Assembly: GCA_041392475.1 (NCBI GenBank)
Contig: JAWKLZ010000003.1
Coordinates: forward strand, 1,323,501 to 1,387,500
Source of the DNA: Chitinophagales bacterium
Lineage (GTDB): Bacteria > Bacteroidota > Bacteroidia > Chitinophagales > UBA2359
Length of the DNA stretch: 64,000 nucleotides
Reading direction: 5' to 3'
Within the stretch, counting starts at the first letter, position 1. Each line of letters starts with the position of its first letter. The position numbers were made by a program, and so were the translations under genes. Under the pieces are notes generated by a model. That model was not told where the DNA came from. It saw only the letters and a program-made list of their open reading frames with translations, and ran no database searches. Positions 43,877 to 51,082 of the stretch are shown here, piece after piece.

Positions 43877-44634
43877 GTGCGCCTTGAATGGTAAATATAA
43901 CGAAGATTTAGCTTATTGCCTAAATAATCGTTTGATTTTGTGAAGTGAAAGCAAAATGTCCAGAGAGTGAAAGTCTCTTACAGGCGGGTGTGACGACTCG
44001 AACTGTTAGCAAGCTGCAAGGTGGTTTGGGGCGACCCAAGCACTGAAGTAAGCAGGACTGCAAAGGTCGGTACTGACGAATAGTGAACGAAGAAGAGTTT
44101 CTGAAAGAAACCAAAGACATAGATATGTCTTTGTCGAAGAGAAGAGCAAAGCGGTAGGATACGAGGCTGTATAGGTCGGGTAAGGTAGCACATCATACTA
44201 ACGCCCAAAACGTTGCGTAAGCAATGAGTACCTATACAGTAGATTCAGCAGGGATTGACCGAAGGATATTTACCTTACCGAGGGAGGTCTGTAACTATGG
44301 AGACGGAAGCAATGCATCAGCCGAAGAGAAAACACTACTTGGTAACAAGTAAGGTGGTAGTTACAGAAGTCAGCAGAGGTCATAGTAGCCGAGTATTGAT
44401 TGCTCATGGCGAAGGACTGAATCTTACCCTTTTGGAAATTGGATAGGAGCTATGTTGTCATCCATTGCTGTAAAAGCATAGACAGATAGTAGCCCTATGT
44501 TAAAGTACAAAATAGCTGGTGATGGTGAAAAGAGCATCATCGGAGATGGGTAGGAAACCGCCGTATACGAGACCCGTATGTACGGTGGTGTGAGAGGTAC
44601 TTTAGGCAAGCCGCTTACGGGCTACCTACTCGAT
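43877..44634 (+). mobile_element. ORF-less group IIC-attC-type intron I-7, divergent stem
   Basis: GTGCGCC to CTACTCGAT, 758 nt. It carries a cluster of about 15 substitutions at 44290-44365 relative to I-6. These keep two stems paired: TGTAACTA/TAGTTACA, and ACTTG-GTAA-CAAGT in place of GCTTG-GTAA-CAAGC. It has small deletions in domain VI (GGTACTTTAGGC) and lacks one G at GGATAGGAGC. Confidence 0.87.
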
Positions 44635-44654
44635 TAGCCTTTCGTCTTATTTTT

Positions 44655-45311
44655 TTAAAGTATAGTTGTTTTAAAGACTTTTCCGTTTTTGATATGTATA
44701 TACCACATAAAACCAACTTTATATTTTCCCTCAGAGGCTGGCTCTTTTTCTAAGTTTTTATATACCTTTCTTCCGTCCATATATGATGCAGCCCCCTCAA
44801 TATAAAGAATACCGTTTTCTGTTTCAAATTTAGTCATTGGAAGTTCAATGACTTTTATATCACCTTTAGTAGATTTAAAATTACCTGATTTTTTAATTTC
44901 ACGCGGTAATGGTTTATCAAGATAATTTTGACGTAGAAATTCAGTTATTTTATTTAACGAGTTTAATTCGCCTGAATGTTTATTTTCATTTATCAAAAAA
45001 GCGTATTCATTTTTTCCGTCTAATTTTAGTGCTAATATATTTCTATCAAAAAATCCATGTTTAAATAGATAACTTTCATTTTTCAGGTCTATTAATATAG
45101 AATTATTGCCAATGTTTTCCCATTTACCTTTTTCTACTTTCCCATTCTTCGAAATTAGCAATTGATTGTTTGAACGGAAAATGTAGACATTTTTTTCTGA
45201 ATCTATATCATCAAAGACCACCCAATGCTGATTTGCTAACATTGTAAGATTATCCAATTTTTCTGAATATTCTTGGATTTTTGGAATTATTTCGGCGATA
45301 AAGGTTTTCAT
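44655..45311 (-). CDS. Hypothetical cassette protein, 218 aa
   Basis: Start ATG 45311 (MKTFIAEIIPKIQEYSEKLD). The open frame extends 66 codons further up, but that part is attC sequence and is not gene. The middle of the protein resembles short beta-strand repeats found in WG-repeat-like or MORN-like proteins (NQLLISKNGKVEKGKWENIGNNSILIDL, SYLFKHGFFDRNILALKL). There is no firm family. The cassette ends GTTAGCCTTCATC / GACGAAAGGCTAA complement at most positions. Confidence 0.62.
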   Translation of the reverse strand: MKTFIAEIIPKIQEYSEKLDNLTMLANQHWVVFDDIDSEKNVYIFRSNNQLLISKNGKVEKGKWENIGNNSILIDLKNESYLFKHGFFDRNILALKLDGKNEYAFLINENKHSGELNSLNKITEFLRQNYLDKPLPREIKKSGNFKSTKGDIKVIELPMTKFETENGILYIEGAASYMDGRKVYKNLEKEPASEGKYKVGFMWYIHIKNGKVFKTTIL

Positions 45312-45337
45312 TTCCTGTTTTTTTCTTTTTTGATGAA

Positions 45338-45430
45338 GGCTAACGTGAGTGTAGCCGCAGTAGCTGGCGGTCGCGTTTGCCTGCGCGTTTAGCCGCTGCC
45401 AGCTATTGACGGCTACACATTGTTCCAGCC
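45338..45430. other. Uninterrupted attC-like site
   Basis: GGCTAACGTGAGTGTAGCCG...CGGCTACACATTGTTCCAGCC, about 93 bases. Inner arms AGTAGCTGGCGG / CCGCTGCCAGCTATT flank a loop, with unpaired bases between. It shows the intact junction CATTGTTCC that is split by introns in the sister sites. It therefore defines the empty target as ATTGT^T. Confidence 0.75.
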
Positions 45431-45441
45431 AGTTTTCTTTT

Positions 45442-46842
45442 TTATTCAGTTTCAATTCTTGCTCCTTTTTGAGCATTATGATATCTACAAAGAACTTGAC
45501 CATTTTCAATATCTGTCAATCCTCCTTTTGCATGAGGAAAAATATGGTCAGCTTGATATTCACTCCAACTTACTTGTGCTTCTTTTTCATTTTTTTCTTC
45601 TTTTAGACATTTTTGGCAAAGCCCTTTGTCTCTTCTATAAATTTTTATTCTTTCAGATTCATTAAACATTCTTCTTCCATCCTTTGTAATTAATTGAAGA
45701 TTGTTCTCTCGAACATAATCAAAGAACAATTGTCTAAATACAATATCTCTTTCCCTAATATTATTAGCACTTTGTTGTCGATTATTACTGAATTGCATAA
45801 TGTCTAAATCGTTACCGTCTTGATTACTCCAACGTTGATAGAAGTGGTAAAAGAATTCTTTAATCGTTTCTTTTTCTTTCTCGTCAACTACGTAGTATTT
45901 CTTTAAATGTCGAACTAAAAAATAAACAGACATAATCACGTATTCACGGCTTAACTCCTTGATTCCATTGTTTTTGTCTAACATGGTATCATTTCCAAAA
46001 ATATCATAAAGTAAATTTAGATTTCGAATACAGCTTTTCGCTGTCTCAGTATTTTCAAAGCTTTCATTTCCTATTCCATCTTCCTCAATATACTTATCTA
46101 TAAATTCAAAAATCGATGAATCTCTTACATCAACATAATTATCTGCTTCTTCCAAAATTAAAAATCTTGTCATTAAAGCGAGATGTTGCATTCTATCGTT
46201 TTTCCTGTCGATAATTTTGAAAAAGTTATGTTTATTTTTATTTGAATCAATTGGAATATAGTTTTCAAAATCGAAAGTTATATCATCGCTGTACTTGACC
46301 ACAAAATTTCTTGCAGTTGAAGACAATTGAGCATGAGCAATCTCCATGAAATTCAAACTTTCTCCTTGCTGTAATCTCCAAAATATTTCTGTCGCAGTTT
46401 TTTGATGAGCAGGATTTTTTGGGTCCTCAATATTCTTTATTACATCTCCACTTATATTTAGATTTTTGTCAATGAACATTCTAAATTCAGGAGATAAATC
46501 TTTAAATAATTTACCTGGCAAATCTTTATGAATATCTCCCAATGATTTTGGTAGTTTAAATTTATTATTGAAAAAATTTTGAATTGAAGTAATTCGTTGC
46601 TGACCATCAATTATTTCATTAATAGTTTTTTCTTCACTTAACCTAACTTCTCGAATTACCAATTTAGGAACATAGTATCTTCTAAAAATACTATCAATTA
46701 GAGCTTGTTGTTTTTTTACACTCCAAACAGCTTTTCTTTGATAAGGCGGTCTTGTGATATAATAATCTTTGTAATCATGAAAATCTTTTAATCTAATTTT
46801 GTCTTCAACTATTAGATATTCTTGTTTTGGATTAAATGCCAT
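45442..46842 (-). CDS. DUF262 plus HNH endonuclease protein (GmrSD-like)
   Basis: The 466-residue cassette protein has a DUF262/ParB-like domain (about 20-180) with YQRKAVWSVKKQQALIDSIFRRYYVPKLVI and the NTP-binding motif EIIDGQQRITSI. Its C-terminal HNH domain (about 410-460) has CQKCLKEE, ADHIFPHAKGG and CRYHNAQKG. DUF262-HNH proteins include GmrSD-type restriction of modified phage DNA, so anti-phage defence is the best guess. The cassette boundaries GTTCCAGCCA/TGGCTGGAAC are perfect complements over ten bases. Confidence 0.82.
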   Translation of the reverse strand: MAFNPKQEYLIVEDKIRLKDFHDYKDYYITRPPYQRKAVWSVKKQQALIDSIFRRYYVPKLVIREVRLSEEKTINEIIDGQQRITSIQNFFNNKFKLPKSLGDIHKDLPGKLFKDLSPEFRMFIDKNLNISGDVIKNIEDPKNPAHQKTATEIFWRLQQGESLNFMEIAHAQLSSTARNFVVKYSDDITFDFENYIPIDSNKNKHNFFKIIDRKNDRMQHLALMTRFLILEEADNYVDVRDSSIFEFIDKYIEEDGIGNESFENTETAKSCIRNLNLLYDIFGNDTMLDKNNGIKELSREYVIMSVYFLVRHLKKYYVVDEKEKETIKEFFYHFYQRWSNQDGNDLDIMQFSNNRQQSANNIRERDIVFRQLFFDYVRENNLQLITKDGRRMFNESERIKIYRRDKGLCQKCLKEEKNEKEAQVSWSEYQADHIFPHAKGGLTDIENGQVLCRYHNAQKGARIETE

Positions 46843-46873
46843 ATGGTTTCTTTTTTTTGTTTTTTTTCTAATT

Positions 46874-46938
46874 GGCTGGAACGTCCCGCATACCTGACGT
46901 AGCCAGCTTTTGCTGGCTATGGGCAGGTATGCATTGTG
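46874..46938. other. attC-like site interrupted by introns I-8/I-9
   Basis: GGCTGGAACGTCCC-GCATACCTG-ACG-TAGCCAGC-TTTT-GCTGGCTA-TGGG-CAGGTATGC-ATTGT. There are two perfect stems separated by an unequal internal loop, as in attC central spacers. After intron removal, GTTACAGCC pairs with GGCTG-G-AAC with one mismatch. Confidence 0.78.
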
Positions 46939-48880
46939 GTGCGCCTTGAATGGTAAATATAACGAAGATTTAGCTTATTGCCTAAAGAATCGTTTGATTT
47001 TGTGAAGAGAAAGCAAAATGTCCAGAGAGTGAAAGTCTCTTACAGGCGGGTGTGACGACTCGAACTGTTAGCAAGCTGCAAGGTGGTTTCTCGTGAGGGA
47101 TGCACTGAAGTAAGCAGGACTGCAAAGGTCGGTACTGACGAACAGAAACTGGATAAGAGGCTGTATAGGTCGGGTAAGGTAGCCACGCATACTAACGCCC
47201 TAAACATCAATTATTTGATGCTGTACTTATACAGTAGATTCAGCAGGGATTGACCGAAGGATATTTACCTTACCGAGGGAGGTCTGCAATTGTAAAGACG
47301 GAGGCAACGCATCAGCCGAAGAGCAAACACCGCTTGGTAACAAGCAAGGTGGCAATTGCAGAAGTCAGCAGAAGTCATAGTAATCAGGCACTTGATAGCC
47401 AGATGAAGGACAGAACATCATTGGTCTTTAATGGACAAAGGAGTGCAGCGATGCTATGGGTAGTTTCCCAATCGTAACATAGCCTTTGACTAAGCGAGAC
47501 AACCTAAACCGATGGAATCAAATGATAGACATCATCGTAAGCAAACAGAATCTGAACCGAGCTTATCTGCACGTATATCGCAATAAGGGTGGAGCAGGAG
47601 TAGATAAAATGAGTGTTGAAAACCTCAAAGAGCATCTCCTCCAATATGGCAGCACCTATATCGAGCAAATAAGAGCAGGAAAATATCAAGCCGCTCCAAT
47701 CAAGGGCGTATTCATCCCTAAAGGCAAGGGTAAAACCCGATTACTCGGTATTCCCACAGTCACAGATAGGGTGATACAACAAGCACTCCACCAAGTGTTA
47801 AGCCCCATATTTGAGCGAGACTTCCAGCCACACAGTTACGGATTCCGTCCCCACCGCAGCGCACAAGACGCACTGCAACAAAGCCTTTCATATATCAACG
47901 AAGGCTACCAAGACATTGTGGATATAGACTTGAAATCCTTTTTCGATGAAGTACCCCACGATAGATTGATGCAATTGATTTATGAAAAGGTAAAATGTCG
48001 ATTAACCCTAAAGTTAATCCGCACATTCCTACGCAGCCCCATACTAATCAAAGGCAAACTACACAAACGGAGAAAAGGCGTTCCGCAAGGCTCACCCCTC
48101 AGTCCTTTACTCGCCAATATTCTGCTCAACGAGTTAGATAAAGTATTGGAGGAAAGAGGACACCGTTATGTACGGTATGCCGATGATTTCAGTATCTACT
48201 TGCGAAGCAAGAAAGCAGCTCGTCGAGTGGGAAACAACATCTATGTATTTCTACGAGACAAGCTATGCCTACCCATCAACCGAGAGAAAAGCGGGATTCG
48301 TCGCCCTACGACCTTCAAGATATTGGGATATGGATTTGTTCCAACCTATCAAAAAGGAGAGAAAGGCAAATATCAATTTGTAGTGAAGAAGAAATCTTGG
48401 CAAACTTTTAAGCAAAAGCTAAAACGACTGACCCAAAAGACGCTTCCTATGAGTTTTGATAAACGGATTACCGAAATCAAACGGTCGATGAAAGGCTGGC
48501 TGAATTACTTCAAAATGGCATCTATTCACAGCAAGCTGAAGAAGATGGATGAATGGCTGCGAAACCGTTTGAGATACTGTATATGGCACGATTGGAAGAA
48601 ACCCGACCGCAAGCGTAAAAACTTGATACGATTGGGAGTCAAACCCGACATGGCATATGCTTGGAGCCGTTCAAGAATGGGCGGATGGCGAATCGCCCAA
48701 AGCCCTATTCTTGGCACAACGATTACCCTCAAACGTTTGGAAAGCAGGGGATATGAAAGTCTATTGGACTACTACCATCGGATTAAGCATCAATGATGAA
48801 CCGCCGTATACGAGACCCGTATGTACGGTGGTGTGAGAGGTACTCCCGTAGGCAAGCCGCTTACGGGCTACCTACTCGAT
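46939..48880 (+). mobile_element. Complete RT-encoding group IIC-attC-type intron I-8
   Basis: GTGCGCCTTGAATGG to GGCTACCTACTCGAT, 1942 nt. It has a structured 5' region with the CTC-GTGA-GGG hairpin allele and short domain I arm, an intact RT in domain IV, and domain V (ACCGCC..GTATACGAGACCCGTATGTAC..GGTGG) overlapping the RT end. Domain VI is CCCGTAGGC..GCTTACGGG with a single-stranded ACCTACTCGAT tail. It is the only copy here able to supply RT and is probably the active parent of the family. Confidence 0.9.
47522..48796 (+). CDS. ltrA: Group II intron reverse transcriptase/maturase, class C type
   Basis: I choose ATG 47522 (MIDIIVSKQNLNRAYLHVYRNKGGAGVDKM), because the sister copy breaks the frame just upstream; this gives 424 residues. 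RT motifs are GYRDIVDIDLKSFFDEVPHD-like region 3, GVPQGSPLSPLLANI and YADD (VRYADDFSIYL). The GIIM/maturase part includes KILGYGFVPTYQK and MKGWLNYFK, and ends GGWRIAQSPILGTTITLKRL. There is no HNH endonuclease, as in class C introns. It could act in trans on the ORF-less copies. Confidence 0.92.
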   Translation: MIDIIVSKQNLNRAYLHVYRNKGGAGVDKMSVENLKEHLLQYGSTYIEQIRAGKYQAAPIKGVFIPKGKGKTRLLGIPTVTDRVIQQALHQVLSPIFERDFQPHSYGFRPHRSAQDALQQSLSYINEGYQDIVDIDLKSFFDEVPHDRLMQLIYEKVKCRLTLKLIRTFLRSPILIKGKLHKRRKGVPQGSPLSPLLANILLNELDKVLEERGHRYVRYADDFSIYLRSKKAARRVGNNIYVFLRDKLCLPINREKSGIRRPTTFKILGYGFVPTYQKGEKGKYQFVVKKKSWQTFKQKLKRLTQKTLPMSFDKRITEIKRSMKGWLNYFKMASIHSKLKKMDEWLRNRLRYCIWHDWKKPDRKRKNLIRLGVKPDMAYAWSRSRMGGWRIAQSPILGTTITLKRLESRGYESLLDYYHRIKHQ

Positions 48881-49575
48881 TGCGCCTTGAATGGTAAATA
48901 TAACGAAGATTTAGCTTATTGCCTAAATAATCGTTTGATTTTGTGAAGTGAAAGCAAAATGTCCAGAGAGTGAAAGTCTCTTACAGGCGGGTGTGACGAC
49001 TCGAACTGTTAGCAAGCTGCAAGGTGGTTTGGGGCGACCCATGCACTGAAGTAAGCAGGACTGCAAAGGTTGGTACTGACGAACAGAAACTGGATACGAG
49101 GCTGTATAGGTCGGGTAAGGTAGCACATCATACTAACGCCCAAAAAACGTTGCGGAAGCAATGAGTACCTATACAGTAGATTCAGCAGGGATTGACCGAA
49201 GGATATTTACCTTACCGAGGGAGGTCTGTAATTGTAAAGACGGAGGCAACGCATCAGCCGAAGAGCAAACACCGCTTGGTAACAAGCAAGGTGGCAATTG
49301 CAGAAGTCAGCAGAGGTCATAGTAGCCGAGCATTGATTGCTCATGGCGAAGGACTGAATCTTACCCTTTTGGAAATTGGATAGGGAGCTATGTTGTCATC
49401 CATTGCTGTAAAAGCATAGACAGATAGTAGCCCTATGTTAAAGTACAAAATAGCTGGTGATGGTGAAAAGAGCATCATCGGAGATGGGTAGGAAACCGCC
49501 GTATACGAGACCCGTATGTACGGTGGTGTGAGAGGTACTCCCGTAGGCAAGCCGCTTACGGGCTACCTACTCGAT
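48881..49575 (+). mobile_element. ORF-less group IIC-attC-type intron I-9, tandem behind I-8
   Basis: It begins TGCGCCTTGAATGG right after CTCGAT of I-8 and ends CTACTCGAT, 695 nt. It has the short domain I arm, the GGG-GCGA-CCC allele, and the ORF-less domain IV block. Its last base is also the first base of the stop codon complement of the gene at 49575. Confidence 0.86.
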
Positions 49576-50480
49576 TACAGCCAGCCTTCTTTTTTTATTA
49601 ATTTGTTCATTGTCATTTCAATCCATTCATATTCACTCAATTCTTTCAACTTTCTTATCAATTTTTCTGGTATCTCTTTTCGTCCGATTAATGTTCCTGC
49701 TATTTGTCCAGCAATTGAGCAATTTGTATCTGTATCTCCACCAACTTCTATTAGTTGCAAATACATCTCTTCAATTCCAATTTCTCTAACTTTATTTGCC
49801 GCTGCGATGGCTAATGGAACTGAATTTACAACATATCCGTCATTACCAAATTGTCCGATTTCCTTTAAACTTTTGATGTCTTTGATTTCAATTAATCTAT
49901 CTCGGACTCTTGTATCTGAAATTTGGTCAATTATCAATTCAATCAAATTTGTTTTGCCATTCCAATTGCCGTTTAGGATTTCTCTTATCGCAATTATCAC
50001 ACTTCTTGCCCCGACATATGCTTCATCATTATTGTGAGTGATTATGCAAATATCTCTGATTTCGGAATTTGTGATTTCTTCTTTAAAAGCAATTGGTGCT
50101 ATTCTCATTGCTGCGCCATTTCCTGCTGCATATTCGCCTCTTCTCCCAACTTGGCTCCAATGTCCTCCAAAACTTAACTCCTTTAATGATTTCAAAGTAC
50201 TTGCTCCAATTCCTCTTAATTTTCTTTGTTTGTAGTATCTGAGGAATTGGCTTGCTATCGTTTCAGGATTTACTTTTTCATCTTCAATTATTGCCTCGAT
50301 TGTTGCCAAAGTCAATTGAGTATCATCCGTTATTTGCCAAATTGGTTCTTTTTTTTCTGGCTTTCCAAAAAGGTAAAATGTATCTTCTTTCTCTTTAATT
50401 TCATTTTCAAATCCGCTTCCAAAAGCATCACCAATTGCTCCTCCGATTATACATCCCTCAAATCTATCGGCTTTTGTCAT
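49575..50480 (-). CDS. ADP-ribosylglycohydrolase family protein
   Basis: The 301-residue protein begins ADRFEGCIIGGAIGDAFGSGFE. It has the metal-binding TDDTQLTLATIEAI segment, AAGNGAAMRIAPIAF, and the C-terminal GGDTDTNCSIAGQIAGTLIG, the dinuclear magnesium site of DraG/ARH hydrolases. It should remove ADP-ribose from proteins or nucleic acids, and could act in toxin reversal or defence. The cassette ends (GTTACAGCCAA / CTGGCTGTAA) complement over nine bases. Confidence 0.88.
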   Translation of the reverse strand: MTKADRFEGCIIGGAIGDAFGSGFENEIKEKEDTFYLFGKPEKKEPIWQITDDTQLTLATIEAIIEDEKVNPETIASQFLRYYKQRKLRGIGASTLKSLKELSFGGHWSQVGRRGEYAAGNGAAMRIAPIAFKEEITNSEIRDICIITHNNDEAYVGARSVIIAIREILNGNWNGKTNLIELIIDQISDTRVRDRLIEIKDIKSLKEIGQFGNDGYVVNSVPLAIAAANKVREIGIEEMYLQLIEVGGDTDTNCSIAGQIAGTLIGRKEIPEKLIRKLKELSEYEWIEMTMNKLIKKEGWL

Positions 50481-50506
50481 TGGTTGATTTTCTGTTTTTT
50501 TTGGTT

Positions 50507-50555
50507 GGCTGTAACTCGCATATTAATACACCAAGGTGCATTAATCTCGCAAGTC
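50507..50555. other. attC-like site at the right end of the array
   Basis: GGCTGTAAC is followed by CTCGCATATTAATACACC facing GGTGCATTAATCTCGCAAG, an imperfect hairpin with a tiny loop. No intron is present. No further cassette is recognised to the right, so this is the outer limit of the array. Confidence 0.55.
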
Positions 50556-50775
50556 ATTTTTGAATTATTAAGTTAACATTTATTAGGTACTTTTTTGATT
50601 ATCAACAATTCTAAAAAATACAGTCTTAAAAAAATCATATTTTTAACATTTCTATATGTCCAAATTATCCAAAGGGCTTTGGAGTTTCTCCATGCCGTTC
50701 TGGATAATACTGTTTCCCAAATATCCCAAAACTTTTTCAGAAAACAAAATATATCGGTCTTTTTTATTTTTTGTA

Positions 50776-50942
50776 TTAATCCTTCCTCTCCACCATCACC
50801 GCATCCACCTTCTTCTCCCTCACCATCTCATTAAAAGCAGGAATATCCTTCTCCACAATCGCATACCAAGCCGCCAATTGTTCATCAATTTTGGCTGTCA
50901 CTTCCTTGAAAAACGCCAAAGTTTGGTCGGTCGGTTGGTAGA
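50776..50942 (-). pseudogene. 3'-terminal fragment of a paralogue of the 52593 VPS10-like gene
   Basis: The minus strand encodes YQPTDQTLAFFKEVTAKIDEQ... to KKVDAVMVERKD and a stop. This matches the last ~50 residues of the protein ending at 52593 almost exactly. The dozen or so DNA differences are nearly all synonymous. It is therefore the tail of an older paralogue, not a fresh copy. The remaining 50560-50775 and 50943-51082 hold no recognisable gene. Confidence 0.75.
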
Positions 50943-51082
50943 GTTCATCTTTCACTATTTGGTGGGTTTTACACTTTGGACAGTAGCTGAAAATACAAAA
51001 CCTTTGGGATTGGTGATACTATAAATTAAAACAACACTCTTAGTATGAAGTGCATCGGAAAAGAGGCACTTTCGGTAGATGC

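Larger units (their letters stand above)
33139..50555 (-). other. Integron-type gene cassette array without integrase (CALIN-like)
   Basis: Seven cassettes are recognised on the minus strand: the operon at 33173-34937, and genes at 40357, 41538, 43314, 44655, 45442 and 49575. For six, the bases before the gene (G-TTxxxxxx) and after it (xxxxxxAA-C) are inverted complements, as in integron cassettes. Examples are GTTCCAGCCA/TGGCTGGAAC for 45442-46842 and GTTGGCGGTA/TGCCGCCAAC for the operon. The cassette at 40357 does not match and may be a fusion. attC-like hairpins separate them, and most are interrupted by group II introns. No IntI gene is present. Confidence 0.75.

Noticed and set aside
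45312..45509. Extension of the 44655 cassette protein to a 284-residue form
   Set aside because: The extra 66 codons read through the attC-like site and into the next cassette; the ATG at 45311 is the cassette-internal start.
37635..49575. Regularly spaced repeats as a CRISPR array or satellite
   Set aside because: Repeat units are 450-1942 bases with intron ends, domain V and an RT; the spacers are genes.
50656..51024. Plus-strand open frame of 122 codons
   Set aside because: It is the antisense of the VPS10-like paralogue tail on the minus strand.
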